A stretch of DNA of 64,000 nt from Caenorhabditis elegans. Lineage: Eukaryota; Nematoda; Chromadorea; Rhabditida; Rhabditidae. The notes below the pieces were generated by a model. The model was not told where the DNA came from. It ran no database searches and saw nothing but the letters and a program-made list of their open reading frames with translations. The translations under genes were made by a program, and so were the position numbers. Shown here in pieces: positions 1 through 14,695 of the stretch. Numbering within the stretch: the first letter of the stretch is position 1; each line of letters begins with the position of its first letter. The DNA lies in assembly GCF_000002985.6 (NCBI RefSeq), contig NC_003283.11, positions 8,432,001-8,496,000 of the forward strand, given 5' to 3'.

Positions 1-844
1 ATTTTTGGAAAACTAAGAAAAATTGAAAACTGACCGAGTTATGTTTGAAAAAGTAGATTCGCGAAATAGGGGAAGTGTGCAAAATTTGGCACTTATTCGT
101 CTTGCTCGGCCGACTCATAGAACTTTTTCCAATTCTGAGTTAAAAATCGTGTTCAGCGTACTTTTGTACGTGGGGTAAACAAAAAAAATATCAAAAAAGA
201 TGAAGTAGAACTTGAGATAAAGACGAAAAACTACTTTTACGAAAAAAAAATTTTTTTTGGCAAAATGGCATTTTTTGGCCTTTTGTTTTATCACAACTTT
301 TTTTGTTTTGCACTTATGAACTCAAACTTTTTTTCAAAAAATCAGTTTCTCTGAGTAGTATCTTGCACATGAGTTTGAAACAAAACAGAGCAAAACCCGA
401 ATTTTAATTCAATTAAAACATGCTTTTTTGGGGGTAAAAAGAGCAACAAAAATTTTTTTCAGACTGGGGAAAGCCGTCCTGGGCTCAATTTTGCTCCGAA
501 CTTAGTGCCGTTTTTTGCTCCACCGTGGGGCAAAATATTTCTAGTAGGATTTCAAATATTAGAACATGAAGTCACACGGCTCTGGAGTTATTAACGAAAA
601 CGAAAGGGGACATTTTTTCGCAAGCCAAAAAAACGCGAAAAAGGGGCGGAGTCTGTACACTCGGCATTTATTAGAGGCTGCTTGGCAGAAACGAAAAAAA
701 AATGAAGAAACTCCAATTAATGTAACCGGAAAACGCAAACATATGTTGCAGAATTGCAGAATTAAAAAAAATTTAGGAAAATTCTACATTTTTTAACAGT
801 TGTAATTTCTCTCATTTCTATTGCAATTTACTGATTTCCCTTAC
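1..844. other. left-edge intronic sequence, no gene recognised
   Basis: AT-rich sequence between the window edge and the last exon of the minus-strand LysM gene that I can place. It most likely lies in that gene's next intron, because the exon ending at 845 finishes with a normal donor (GTAAGG on the minus strand). A 76-codon plus-strand frame at 566-796 has no splice context or recognisable domain. No RNA gene or repeat family identified. Confidence 0.5.
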
Positions 845-3800
845 CTTCGCCCCATTTTCAATCCCTGATTGTAGCGTATCTGCAGCACTTTTCGTATGTG
901 TCACAACTCCGTGAGCAACAGTTTTTGTCCCTTGAACTGCTGTTCCAACGACTTTTTCGGCGCCAGATGTTACTGTACCTTGAATGGATTTTGCTCGGGC
1001 ACTGAAATTAATTTATTAAGAAACTTCGAGTCTATTAACTTTACCTTAAAGTTCTTCCAAGCTTTCCGAATGATCTCCTTGCAGCGTTTGGCGAAAATCT
1101 TCCGATATTCTTTCCTTCTGATGGAGTATCCAATTCGGAGAAACTTCTTGGCCTCTCATCATTACTGCTAGCTTGTGAAGATGTCCGAGATCTAGCTCTT
1201 AACTGAATTTCCTCATCTCCAAGTGTAGCTGATCTATTCCTTGACAAATCTCCTTTAGCTTCTTCACACGGAGAATCTTTTGTTTCTTCTGAAATTGCAG
1301 GCAAAGCAATATCACTTCCAAATTTTGGAGAATGATTTGAGTCAACAGATCCTGCTTCGAACGCTACTTCCTCGTTCTTCGCAATTTCAATTTCTCCATT
1401 TTGTTTTATTTGCTTCTGAAATGAAAAAAGTTTTCTTTTAAATTCTCACTATAATTTCTTACTTTTGGACTATCTTCAGGTGTTCGTAGATGATCTGGAT
1501 CGAAGATATCTCTCTTTTTCTCCGCTTTATCGCCAGTCAATCCACTTATTTCTTTGTAAACCGATACTGATTGAATTTCATCCATACTGAAACATCATAG
1601 GTTAATTATTCTTATTTTTCAAATTTGAAAATCCCACTTTGCGACCATTCCGTACAAGTCTGGACCATTTTCCTTCACTAATGGATGAGAAACATCGGGA
1701 TCGAACATCAAACAATTTGGAGTAACGAGAAGTGTTCCTGATACAGTTCCATCTGATTCAGTGACCTGTTTCACTTTGATCTTCAGAAACCGCTGTAAAC
1801 AATCTGTATCAGCTTCATCATTACTTCCACGTGGTATCGGAGCTGACTGGGTTTTTGTGAATGATCCTCTCCGAACATGAGCCGGAACAGCGCCCCCTGG
1901 ACCTTTTCGTATTCCATCTTCTGAAACATTAAAAGAATATTTAACCTTTGTTCTCAATATTCTTTTTTTCATTTCCTGTTTCTAGCAGAGCAACCAGAAG
2001 CACGCACTTGGAAACAAAAAAAACAAGTGCACTTGTTTCATGCTCTTTCCCTGCAAATTGTGGTTGGTGGTCGAAACGAACCTGCATTTTCAATTCCAGA
2101 TATTTGATTTCCTGAGGATTTGAGTGAAGAGGCAGACGATGGTGGATCAAAGACGTCATCAGCATTGGCTAGTGGTACTAGTATCTTCTGACCAGGAAAT
2201 ACCATTCTCGATGCCATTTTATTGAGCTTCATGAGTTCTCCTACTGTACAATCGTGAGATGCGGCTACTCTTTCCAGAGTATCCGTTTCTGTTATTGTGT
2301 AGTCCATCTGAAAATTTGAAAATATTTATTTCAAATAACACAACATAAATAAATATCAAGTTTTTAAAAAAGAAGGTCGCATGATTTTTCAGAAAATGAC
2401 ATTTTTAACCACATCGGTAATGAGTTTCACATGACACTAGAACAGTTGAACGGGTGAACGAAACAATATTTTTAAATCTGTAAACCAAAATGGTATATCT
2501 TCATCACGTATCGACTGTTTTCTAGTCTATTCTCTCTTGAAAACTTTCACTATTTCCCTATAGATGTCTAATGTCGAGTAAATTGAAATGGGTGACGACG
2601 AGACAGAAAAAAAAGAGGGAACGACAAATAAATAACAGCCACCGGTCAGACAGAGGCACGCGGTTGAAATTAAATCTTCAACTACTTTGTGGCAGAACTG
2701 TTTATTCGAAGAGGCCTAATTAAACATAAACATTCGGAGGAGTGAGGCGAAAATTGCGTTATCAGGTTATCAATGTTGCAGCGAAGAACTTTATAAGCAC
2801 TGGTGAAGTCATATTTATCAATAATAATTTGTATTTATCAATTTTCGATTAAAAAAACATAGCGATACAAATTTAAAAATATTAAATGTTGAATGAAAAA
2901 CAAACAAATGTTTTGCTCGTAAGATAGAATGCCTACAGTAACCCATAGTACGCAATCACATCGGAGTTTACGCGCAAAAACTTTATCGAATTAATTATTT
3001 ATATAAATTTGCAAATATTTGTGAAAAATACGAGATTTCTAATCGTATAGAAAAGGTTATTTTTGAGGTAAAAAACCGAAAAAAAAAATCTCTTTTCGAA
3101 TTCACAAAATCGAAGACCAGAAACACAATATGTAAATTCCATAACTGGCGCTCTCGTTGACTTTTCAAAGTTAAAGTGACACAGAATGTTTATCGGAAAT
3201 TATTTCCCCAAAAAAAGAAAAATTGATGCTCGTGGGGGGAAGAGTGTTTTAATGCGTTGGAAGACAACAAAATGTTTTGCATCTTCTCCAGCACATCCTT
3301 TTGCTCATTTATATTTCAAGAGCCATCACATGCAGAAAGCCTCCCCAAAATTAAGCCCACCTTGAACATTCGAACACATTTGTTTTCTAAATCTCGGTTC
3401 ATGCTCACAACCTACAACCCCCGTGGTCCCTTCACAGCACAACACAAATCGAATCATTGCCCGTCTTTTTCTTTAACTTTACTCTTTCTCTCAATCTATC
3501 TCTCTGTAACCGGTTCATCAGAGCGGCGCTGGTCGAGCAGAGAAAAGAGCACAAATGTCTCTTTCATGTGCCACGCACTGGATTATCATTGTATGTGCCC
3601 CCGGGTGCGCGGTGCGGGGGACATAGAAGAAAGAATGAAAACTACAAGGGTCCCACCACTGCTCTTGCAGAATACAAAAAAAGTTCAACGACTATTGAAA
3701 TTGGAGATGGAGGGTTTTTTTCGTATTTTCTACTTTCCCACCATGTTGAAATGAGAAGAAAAGAAGAAAATGGTGAAGAAAAAGAGGACGAGATGAACAT

Positions 3801-6469
3801 AATAAACGAATTTCGACCGAGTAGAAAAGCGGGTCAAGACCAATTCGTTGTTTGGACGCAGTGTCAGATGGTCTTTAGTTTATATATCTTATTAATAAAC
3901 TTCTGTCAACTAAAATGGAAAAGAAGCATGACTGTGTTCCAATGTGTAAATAACTGATGTTCTACTTTTTATTACTTGTTTTGTATCATTCAGCTTCTAG
4001 ACTCAAACATCAAGAGATCAGAAATTAAACAATTTACCTACTGAAATAATTTGAAAGTTTACAAATTCTAGAAATGGTTTCTTCTAGTTAGCAGAAAATT
4101 TCTAGAAAGTTGCACAGAAAATCCAACAGACCCGTCAAAGCTGACACAGCCAATCAAGATTATCCGTGGCCGGAAAAAATGAAAGAGTGTGAGAGATATA
4201 GAGAGATAGGGAAAAGCGCCGAATATGTAACCCAAAACAAGAGACAAAGTGTATCCCGTCCCAGCGTCCAAGTCTGGCCCATTCCAAATAAGAAAAGGTT
4301 GAGCAGAAAAGATACAACTGAAAGTGGAGAGAAGACGACAAAGAATAAGGAAGAATTGAGATGGAAAGTTGTTTGTGTTGAAACCCATATAGAGCAACAA
4401 AAAAATAAAGAAAAGCGGAAAGAGATTTATGAACTCTTTATGTACTCTCATTTGTCATTTCTAATTTACGGTCCTGAAGGTTGGATTGAGAGATTTCGGT
4501 ACATTCGAGTGCACAGATTAGCATAGTTCAAAAAACATTGCTAGAGTTTTTTACGTGTCTGGAGGATGAGTTTTTTTCTATAAACTTCAAGGGAAGTCCA
4601 CATATTCTGAATGGTCTTGCCGCCCGTTCTATGTTCTTACTGTAAAGTACTGAAAAAAATTTACTTACTGACTTCTATCAAATTTAAAAAAATATGCATT
4701 TCGATGAATGTTTTTTTAAAGATAATTGTTTTTGATCTGAAAATTGTTTTGAATTGGATAACGGACAATATCAATTCGCACATGAAGTATCTACAGTAAT
4801 TTCAAAGGCACGCACTCATAACTCTAAAACACTCTGTGCAAGACCCGTGACGAGACCATTTTTATAATTGCACTTCTTTTAAAAATCACAGAAATTTGAA
4901 TTTTGACAAATAATTTTCAATATAAAAACTTTTAAAAACTGATCAGACTTCACAGTAAGAATTCATTTTTTACATGAAGCGTTCACTCCAAAATCTCCTT
5001 GAGTTCCCATGTTTGGTTGATGTTTACTTTTCAATAAGGGGGTGCCAAAAAACGAAAAAAAAAGAGAAGCGTCGAGCAAAAAACTTCTTGTAGCAGAGCA
5101 GCAGCTCACAGAGCTCTTCTGGGGAGGCGTAGTTTTTTCGGAGAAGGAGCGGAAGAGGAGCAAAAGACACGAACAATAGCAGAAAAGAGAAGAGCTCAAG
5201 GTCGCCATGTTTGTAGAGAGCCTTTTTTTTAGAAATAGATTAATTTTGGAGAAGCCTCTTGTAGTAACATTTGACCCCTTTCTTTTCTTCTTTTGAATAG
5301 GTTGTCATCTAAGAATGCGTGGGGGATGTGTTACAGAGTCACAGAGTCCCATAGAGCAACAATGTTACCCCACGAGGGATTTGAAAGAAGCGGCACTTCC
5401 ATATAGATATCCATCTGACCGACAACGACTTTTTCTTCTTCGGTTTCTCTTTTTATTTTATTTTATTTCATTTTGCACATCAATCGAGATAAATCAATTT
5501 TCGTCTCAGAAACTACATATTTTTTGGACTTGACACGCGTCCCTTGACACCAATATTTACTGACAAAATGGATGAGAAGAGGAGCAGCAAAAAAACGACA
5601 AATTGACTGACGGACTGGCTAAATATGATCGAAAATGAGAGTGGGATAGATGATAGCAAAGAGTTATTTATGAGCTTCAAGAGAGACTTTTGCATATTTC
5701 CTTGTGTGGTAATCATTTTTAGATTCTGTATTTAGATTTTAGCTGTTTAGATTTTTTAGTTACTCAAAAACAAATCTAGAAGAAGTTAACCCTAAATGCC
5801 TATATGGATCTGAAATTATATGGTTTTTTTAAAAATTTTCTACTAGAGTCCATTTCTGGTTAGAAAAATTTATATAAAATTTAACAAAATTGTTGTTACT
5901 CTAGTAACAAAAGACTTTAAAATAATTATAGTCATGTTTTATTTTGAATTTACAATAACCTATCTGCTGGCCATATAAACAATTTACTAATATAAAATAA
6001 ATTTAAGAATAATTTTGAAATATTTTTATCAATTTTTTTAGAAAGTGTTGAATGTTTTTGGCTCATGTGCGGAATATGCGACAAAAAGCTTTAAAATTCT
6101 GTTATTGTGTTGTCTGTCCAAATCTGGCAAACAAAAAAGAAATGGGGGAAAATTTGGTTAAGAATAACTCGATCTCTATTATTCAAATAGGATTTGAAAA
6201 ATATCACAAAATCGTACAACACGTTGGATACTTTTTGTATACCGTATTTTCCCATATAGCTGTAATATTTTGTATAAATGTGAAAGTATTTGGAAAGAGG
6301 TAATCTGAAACTATTGACAAACACAATCACAACATCACTTGCTAACCTGAAACGCCGGAATTTTAGCTGATCCGGGCGGAACAGACGAAACTGATCCGAA
6401 GCTGCCCATGCGAAGAGGTGAGAGTCCACGGAGAGACCCGATCCGTGTGAGGAGCCGATCAGTGAGCAT
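845..6469 (-). CDS. lmd-3: OXR1/NCOA7-type LysM protein, 5' part (lmd-3), gene continues beyond left edge
   Basis: Six minus-strand exons read in one frame: 6347-6469, 2082-2307, 1638-1920, 1463-1586, 1045-1415 and 845-1001 (428 codons). All have GT/AG borders and consistent phases. Residues about 43-87 form a LysM domain (starts YTITETDTLERVAAS, ends GQKILVP). Residues about 170-215 match the conserved GRAM-like block of OXR1/NCOA7 (FLKIKVKQV, SGTLLVTPNCLMFDPDV). A Ser/Arg-rich, probably disordered linker follows. The TLDc domain that defines the family's antioxidant and V-ATPase-related role should lie off the left edge. The start chosen is the ATG at 6469. The ATG at 2307 lies directly behind an acceptor (TTTTCAG) and could be a second trans-spliced start. 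The intron 2308-6346 is long for this genome. The name lmd-3 is from memory of the C. elegans LysM-OXR1 gene on chromosome V; the family call is firmer than the symbol. Confidence 0.85.
2308..6346. other. long intron of the LysM gene, no gene recognised
   Basis: About 4 kb with no ORF showing coding character. Frames at 3257-3957 and 4068-4526 are low-complexity, overlap on several frames and lack splice signals. Pyrimidine and purine runs are common. Promoters for shorter isoforms starting at 2307 would lie here, but no specific element can be named. Confidence 0.5.
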
Positions 6470-9400
6470 CGTTAGTCGCCTTGAATCATACTTTTTAAGA
6501 AGTGATTCGCAAAAATAAAAACTTCAGAGTACAACCAAACGAGGAAAAAGGAAAGGAGAGCAGAAAAAGAGTGAAGTCAAGGAAATGACTGAATTTGTAT
6601 GTGTGTATTGGTGGAGTGTTCATTCACATGGATGAATGAACAAAATTGAGATGGAATAAGAGAGGACGGGCCGAAGAGCCTAATGCTCTTTTTGTGATCT
6701 TTAGGGTGAGCTTCATCTTCTTCTTTTCCTTCTTGGGCTTCTTTTGGCGCCTGTCACTTTGGCGCTTTTGTGACGATTGTTTGGCACAAAGAAAAAGACA
6801 AGAAATGAATAATGAAGAATCTCAAGAAGTTGGTGGCAACAAAGATGGAGAAAAAGAACAAGGAGATGAATGAATAAATGGGAGGAGTTCACCGATCATC
6901 GGATGAACACAAATAATGTTTTTTCTTGTTCAACTGGAGAAGAGACTCCGCCCATAATCTATTATTGTACAGTCAAAGGCTCAACAAAGAAAAATTATTT
7001 AACGTTTCATGATTCTTTATCTGAATTTTAATCTTCTATTCTATTAAAAAACCACCATCCAAACTTGTATAAATGAAAATAGTTATTGTATTTCCTCTAT
7101 TAATATGGCATGCAGAACCTAGGTTCAATTGAAAATCTATTGCAGCTACCTTCGGCAAAATAATTTTTCATTGATAAAATTGTTAGACCGTTTCAAACTT
7201 TAAGCATATGTACATACTTTAACATTTTTATATGCGCTCAGAATGCGTTTAAACTTATTTCACTTTTTTCACTGTTTATGAAATTACCAAAATTTCCAAA
7301 AAGTGTGGAAGATATTACAAGACGGGAGTGCAATACTAATAGAAAAAACAGGGAAAAGCTTCTTGTTGTTTGGCCCCAACAATTTAAACATCGAGGTCAG
7401 GAAGCAAGCCTACAAGCACAAGAATTCCTGCCTAACAACCAACCCCTGCTTTGCACCTACACGAGGGCCTACTGCCTTATGTACATAAAAGCCTGAATAG
7501 TTTTTCATATCAAAAAATCTGGCCTCACCAAATAAAATCAAACAATTGAATTATTTACGAAGATTTTTTTGAACTCCAAATATAAAGTTCTCACGATTGC
7601 CTTTAGAAACTGGTGAATTTATTATATTCATCTATTTTAGTTTTTCTAGATTTCTGAATTATTATTTTACAATTTTGAGCCAGTGTACTGTTTTCTTACT
7701 ATTAGATTTTAAAGACGGACTGAACTAGGCTAAAGTTCAAAGATGCTCTCACCAAAGCGAATAACCAAATAGAGTGGAAATTGGAGTAACGAAAGAAAAG
7801 AAATATACGAGTAGAAAGGATTAATCGTTCATCGGATGCAAAATTTGCAGTCCAACTCGAGTTCTCCTCCAATGCCAACAAAAAAGTGCGATGGAACGAA
7901 GAAGGCGGGGAGATAGAAGTAGAAGAGTTGGTTATCTACAAGAGAGACATTTCACTCTATTCCATTCCACTATCTGCACAAAAGAACAGGGCATTCAATC
8001 GGATTTGGCTCTGCGGGAAAGGTTTCAAGTTTCAGTAGAGCTGGTGGTCCCCTTGCCAGTATCGAGTTGCTGCCAATCGTGAGTAGAAATAACGCAAAAT
8101 GTCGAAAGAGGGTAGAGAAAAGGTATAAGAGTGCTAAAAAATCACTGTGCTCCGAAAAGAGAATATGCATGAACGAGTTTATATTTTTCACGTTTACTCA
8201 TTGATGCTTGACGAGTTGAAACGTGATGATGTTTTGTTAGTTTTTGTCAGAAGACGGTCAGATCTTTTGAATAATAGCAATTCAATAAAAGTGAAAAAAA
8301 AAATAGAATCTTTATTAAAATTTATAGTTAGTACTGAAATAAATCACAGAGCTACAAATCTTCCTTATGCATGAACGAATTTATCTCGCCATGTCTACTC
8401 AAAATCTTGAAGTCTGAGCGTTCAAAAGCTCAGGTTTTTTTTCAAAAAAAAAAAAACGCAAAAAAGAAAGAAAAATTATAGACTAACACAACAATTTCAA
8501 GTCGAGGCGGCGGAACTAACCGTGTTATGTGAGTCGTTGTCAGGGGGTAAAACTTTGTTAGATTCTTTTAAAGAAAGAGTATTTTTCAGGAGAAAATCTG
8601 ATTAGCGTAAGGAAGAAAATGGAACGCGTATGACGCACAAGTTCATAGATTATGTATTTTCTTTTTTTTGCAAGAAGAATTCACGTCTGATTGGAGGAAA
8701 GAGGATAAAGAGGTGTTTGACTTAAAGGCAGTTCTCACAAAAGCTTAGGATTTTATGTTGTCATAAATTTACTGAGAATCATTTGAATGACGCGATGGTA
8801 TTTGATTTTCAATGATCAGCTCTATGCAAAGATTTTTAGGAAGTCTAAGATTTTCTACAAAAAAGTGAATAATATTCAAAAAAAAAAGTCATAAGGACTA
8901 TTATCGTATTGCGTATGATCCTAATTTACAGACGGTCATTCTGCATCGAGCTCAATACCGACAAAGTTTCATATGTTTTAGCTACAGTTTATTTTAATTG
9001 TCTTCCGCTAAGACTTCAAGGGAGGGCACATTTATGCCACATTATCTCGCCACGCTTTCCATCTAATTTTTGAGACTACAAATAATAAAATAATACAACG
9101 TTCGAATAAGCTTATTTTTCGAATGAAAATTAGTGTCCATATCAGTATGCTTGAAATTAGCAAGACTTATCATATTTTAATCTTATTGGAAAAACGATTT
9201 TTGTGAATATTTGTTGTTTTTAGATCTGAAAGAAGGAAGACCTCCATGAAATTTGCAGATTTAAAGAAAAATGTATAGATTGTTATTTGTAGAGAGCCAA
9301 CTCAGAAGTCGTAAGATAGTGGGGCTAGAGTCTAGACCAAAATTGTGGATACTGAATTTTATAACTATAATCCTAGAGAGAATTCCTGCAAACTACTGAA

Positions 9401-12400
9401 ACGTGTTCAAATGTTCCAGAATTTACTTCCCATTATGATTAATTCGTAAGCTCTCTATTGTTATAAATAAAAGATAAGCCGCTTTCATGTTTTCTTCCAA
9501 TTTACGTCATCAGGAGCCAGCACAACATATTCACAAAGATCTTACTAATGAGGTGAACAAAAAATCTTTAACAAAATCTATTTCACGAAGAAACCGAAAA
9601 AGGCGAAGAAACGAAACACATTTCTTCGCCGACGGAGCACACAACTACCAAAGACTAAAATGGAAAGAAACAGAAGAATACATTGTTTCTGAAAAGACGA
9701 CATAGTCAAGGAAGACGTTTTCGTACCAAACTAAATACTAATCGGGAGTGCCTCTCCAGACGTTAAAGCGGTAAGGCTTAAAATGTGTCAAAACAACGAA
9801 AGGAAAGCAAGTATTGGTTTTGGGAGGCTTCTTTGCCATTTGGCAATGAATAATTGAAAGGTCGCCGCCAAGAAGAGAGAAAAGGAGAAAAGATATCAGA
9901 TTAGAAATCGAGACCACCGATTATTGTGGGGGAAAAGCTCCGCGCCTTTTTTATCTTTTGAGACCTTTGGTCGCTTTTTCCCCTTTTCGTTTTGTTCGAT
10001 GAAAAGCCTCGGCGACACCAGGAAGTCATCAACATGGCATTTAAAGATTTTTCAACAAAAAAAAACAAAGTCAATTCTTGAAAACAGCAGCTTCAGAATT
10101 CCACTGAATGCGTCTATCAAAATTCGAAATACAAGCAGTGAAAAACTAGGAGAAAGAAAATTCATGAATATTTAAAAATTAAATTTCACGATGATCTTCT
10201 TTAGTTCGAGATGCTGACATCAGAAGAACACAGCCAATAAAAAATCAATTTTAAATGAAATTGTTATATTCTAAAAAAAACTATGCTCCTAGGAATATAA
10301 TTGAGCGGACATACTTTGTATAATTTCAGAGTTCAAAGAAAAATTAAATTGTTAGGAATTTCGTTTTTTTTTTCGAAATTCTCACAACATTTAGATTTTA
10401 ACGAGTCAAATTGGGTTTTAAAATAATATATTTGCTCCTAGGTTATTGAGGAATGTCTACTTGTGTACCTAAAAGGCAAAACTGGAAGGCGGCCACTGCC
10501 TACATTAAAAACAAGCGATGCATCAGTAAGGTTGATTGTAGGCACACAGGTAGGCCTTTTTGTGCAAGCCAATTTTTATTTGAAGATAATTTTTTATAGC
10601 AACTATTCTAAGAATGAAGGCGGTTCTTTATATCACAAAAATAATAAATGTTTCTCTTTAAACCCGGAACTGATAATCACGAATCAAATCTGTTGCGTGC
10701 TCTCAAACACTTTGAAGATCAAGTTGGCTCCCAAGTATCTCAGAAAAATATAAATATAAAATGGGCTTTTTCTGTGAAGCATCGGATTGACACCGAATAA
10801 ATAAACATCCACGAATCAAAAAAAAACTTTTGAGAGAGCAGTTTTGATAAGAGGAAAAAGTTAGAGAAAAACTGAAAGTGTTTTTTGTATTCGAAAATCT
10901 TTATTTAAATACATTAAACAGTACATCTACACTGGATTATTTTTAAATAATCAAAGGAACAAATCTTTTCAAAAAGGAGTGCATTGTGAGGTGAAGTAAA
11001 ATAATTAAGTGAATAGAGAGGAAAACACAAAGCAGATGATTTTTAAGGAAGTACGAAAACTCATGAATTCGTGGAAAAATGGAAATTGCTGAAGAGTTTT
11101 CTAATAAATTGCAAAAAATAAAAATCTAAAAAGAAAGCAAAAATCTGTTTTCTCTTTGCGAAAAATAATTGAGGAAAAATCTGAAAGTTTATAGAACGAG
11201 TGGCTATCAAAATACTAACCAGACTGTAGATACTTAAAAATTTTTTTTTAATATTTATGAAGATTTCAACGTTTTGATGTATCGACAAAAATTGAAGAAT
11301 TGAGATGCATAAAACACTTTTACCTTTTTTATAAGTCTTAGTATTTTTTTGACCACTCAAAATTTTTGGACTTAACAATTGAGAACAAAAAAATTCGTAG
11401 AAAACATTTTTGGTAGACTTCAATTATTTAAAAAAAAATTACAGCTTTTGAAGGTTTAACGAGAAGTTTTTAGAATACTTTTGAATGAGAAGCATCTAGC
11501 AAGGAAAATTGCAAAATTTATTTTATCAGAGATTAGGAAAATGCCTCCGAAAGATTATCAAAAGAATTTGCAGAAACTTTTCCAAATGTCTTAAAGAAAG
11601 TTGTAAAGCATTTATTATAACTTTTTCTAATCTGAAACATGCTACAAAATTTTCAACAAAAAATGTTCAATTTCGTTTCAAATTTTCACAAATTTTCAGT
11701 TTGAAAATATCAATTCTAGAGTTCATAGCAAAAAGTTAGAATCCAAGGCACGTGTTGAAAAAATAGAACTTTCAAAAACCTTGTGAGGTAGACAACTGAA
11801 TTCTTAATTTTCAGGTGCTTTTGAATACATTAAACCTAGTTTTTTGTGGCAGTTAGCCTCAATGAAACTGAATATTAAAAGTGTTTGTCTCCGTCTAGAA
11901 CTGCTTATTAATCATTCACCAAACTGAACTGAATATTTAAGATATTGAATAGGATACCAGCCGACTCAATAACCAATTTTTATTTTCATTATTTTTAAAA
12001 CAAGTCGAGCCTTCAATTGTTTGTAGTCTTGGAGCGAATCAACAAAATAAGCAAGAAAGAGTTGAGAAGGAAGATCATGAAATCAAATATCGCAAGAATT
12101 TTTAAATAAATGTGACTACATAGAAATTGAAGCCTATCAGATGAAAAAGTTTAAGAAATCGGAATTCCCTAAAATATTCAACGACACATGAAAGATGCTG
12201 TCGTCAACCATCAGAATTGAGCCAATTTGAAAAGAAAATGTTTGTAGAAATGTATATTTAGGGAATCCCTCGAATTCTCGTTTGCTAGTAGAACTAAAAA
12301 TATATTCATGACGATCACAACTTGGTTTGTAATATTTAGTTTCAGATTTTTAGAGGAATGGATACAAATATTGTTTCCGTTAACTGACGAAAAAGAAAAA

Positions 12401-12737
12401 AATAATTTTCGAAAACTAGACATCTAGATTTATATGATAGCTTATCAAAAACCAAAAAAAGTTTCATTTCCGATGCGATAGAAGGGCATAATTTCCCAAT
12501 GGCTTTTTCTCTTTCCCTCTCAAAAAGAACCAGAGGACATATAGAAGAGAGAGAGCACATGAGTGCACATGACAAGACGACGTGTTTCCCACGAGTCTCC
12601 GGCTCACATTCATCCCCGTTTTGGAAAACGATCAGGGTTTTGCGTCAATTCATAATTTTTTTAGAAGAAAATTGATAACAAAACGGATATTTTCGGACTC
12701 TTGCCGAGTTTTTTAATGTTCCACAAAAATAACTCAC
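6470..12737. other. gene-poor interval upstream of the 6.4-kb exon
   Basis: AT-rich, slightly purine-biased on the plus strand, as expected for an intron or promoter of a minus-strand gene. Only short low-complexity frames are present (for example 9487-9705, 11061-11423). No conserved domain, tRNA or clear transposon was seen. It is either the promoter region of lmd-3 or a long intron linking to the candidate exon at 12.7 kb. Confidence 0.45.
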
Positions 12738-12799
12738 CGCGTTGCCACGAGGAATCCTTGATCTCCACATCTTTGTGGGATGTTACTGTTGTTAAGGAC
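12738..12799 (-). CDS. candidate internal exon, possibly upstream exon of lmd-3
   Basis: A 62-nt minus-strand segment has a textbook acceptor (AATTTTCAG) and donor (GTGAGTT). It is open in two frames. The phase-0 frame would accept the candidate exon at 16.5 kb and leave two bases. That is compatible with an acceptor just upstream of the 6.4-kb lmd-3 exon, which would then extend the N-terminus. The phase match is suggestive only; there is no domain in it and it could be non-coding. Confidence 0.35.
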
Positions 12800-14695
12800 C
12801 TGAAAATTGAACAATTTGGAAAACAAAGATTCGTAAGTTAGTGAGAGAAAAAGAAATGAGGTTCAGGATATTAAGAAAATACATAATCATAGCTTACATT
12901 TAGAGACATTCAAAAACCAAATAAACTTCAAATAAAGGAGACATTGATTATATTTATATCTCGTTTCCTTTAAACTATTCTAGGTTCATTTCCACTTGAT
13001 TTTGGATGTACTTTTAAGTCGATTTACTTTTTTATTTTAGTTGGCAACATAAAACATTCAATCCCAATTTTGGCATGACCCAAAATCATGTGAGAACAAG
13101 TTTTGATGACGCACTTTTTTTACACAGTTTATTACTGAACTGTGCAGAAAAATTTGGAATTTGGGAAGTTATATTGTGAATTTTATTTTGCTTGGAAATT
13201 GGACAGTTCTAATGAGATTTTTTTAAAGGTATTGGGGAAAAATCAAAAGGGAAAAATCTGAAAATTTGAAAACTATGCGAAATAAGGTATTATTTTTCAA
13301 TCAAAAGATTGCATAAATGCTCGAAATTGATCAGAACGTCTAATTTTTTGGTGAAATTTGGCAGTGCAAAACATTCTGAAAATTTTAGCAACCAAAATTT
13401 TTTGAAATGTAAATTTTTTTGAAATGTGAAATTTAATTATGTAGGACTTTTGTAGGCTCATACAAAATCCCAACTAGCAATACACGTAATAGAGTGGAAC
13501 ATAAACTGTGCGGTGATCATCGAACAATGGAGCAAATTCAGTTTTTTAAACCAAAAACAAAATTATAGTATTTCAAGTTTTTCTAGATATCTCTAATCTA
13601 CAAAACAATATGAATGATTTGATCAATCGCCAATAAAAATGAAGGCAAGTAAACTTTTGATAGTTTCACTAACAGTTATGAATTTGATAACGTCATTATT
13701 CTTTAATCATACTCAAAATTATTTCAACGAGACACAAAAAACTGCGGGAAATAGGTTAGAATGGAAGCGTAGTTGGACTGTTTAACAAGTGTAGAATCGT
13801 GAGAGACAAGAGACGTAGACGGAACACGGTGGCCAACTGTATTGACAAATGATGCGAGAATATAAGAGAGACATAGAGATGGAGAGGAGGAAGACCAGTG
13901 AATGAGAGAAAAACGTATCAATATACAAGGAATCAATGCAGTTAACAATCAAGACAACTAACGCCCCTAAAATGCTGGGTCACTATGTTTATCTAAATAT
14001 ATCTGTTCTACAGTGATTCTTTCAAGGTGACTACTTTTTTTGGAAATGAGGGTGATACTTCTGAAAAAAAATGTTATGCAATATTAAAGATTTTTGCGAA
14101 AACTCTCAAGCTATTCGATGTTCCAAAAAAACTGGTTTTCCCCATTTGTTCGAAAGTGTTTCAATTGTTTAATTTAATTTTTTGATATAGATAGTTAAAC
14201 TTTATATGATAGAAAGGGCTTGAAGAAATTGAAATCGTTAAACTATTTGAAATCAACTGAAAAGAATACTATATTAATAATTTAAATCGAATGAATCGTG
14301 TGCTTTCTTGATGAAATATTTCCGGTGATCCAGGAATTAATTCAGTAGCAGCTGATTCAAAATTGACTGATCAAACCTGAAATTTAAAAAAAAACAAATA
14401 ATTTCAGTATCTTGCGGGATGTTTGTTGGAGCCACCGTTCTGGTTCCACTTTGGCGATTTTATTATGTCAACCGCCAACAAATATGATATTCTGCTGAAA
14501 ATTTTGTGAAACCTCGCAAAAATGGTAATATGACAAAAAAATTAGCGGTTGAAATAAACGAAAAAAAATAAAAATTGAAATGACTTGTAAAAGTTCTGAA
14601 ACGTTATCAAATCATTAAATTTTATTTAAATAAAAAATAGGCGAAAAACAATGAACTGCAGATAAATTATAAAACTAAAAAGTAACTTGTGTAAA
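12800..14695. other. intergenic or intronic sequence, nothing recognised
   Basis: About 1.9 kb of AT-rich DNA downstream of the PGAP2-like gene. It probably contains that gene's 3' UTR at its right end. No further exon with both splice sites and coding character was found on either strand. Confidence 0.4.

Noticed and set aside
3257..3957. Overlapping 165- and 166-codon ORFs in the lmd-3 intron
   Set aside because: Two overlapping frames of similar length with compositionally biased sequence and no coding signature.
4068..4526. ORFs on both strands around 4.1-4.5 kb
   Set aside because: Open on three frames at once because stops are rare in the local sequence; no recognisable protein.
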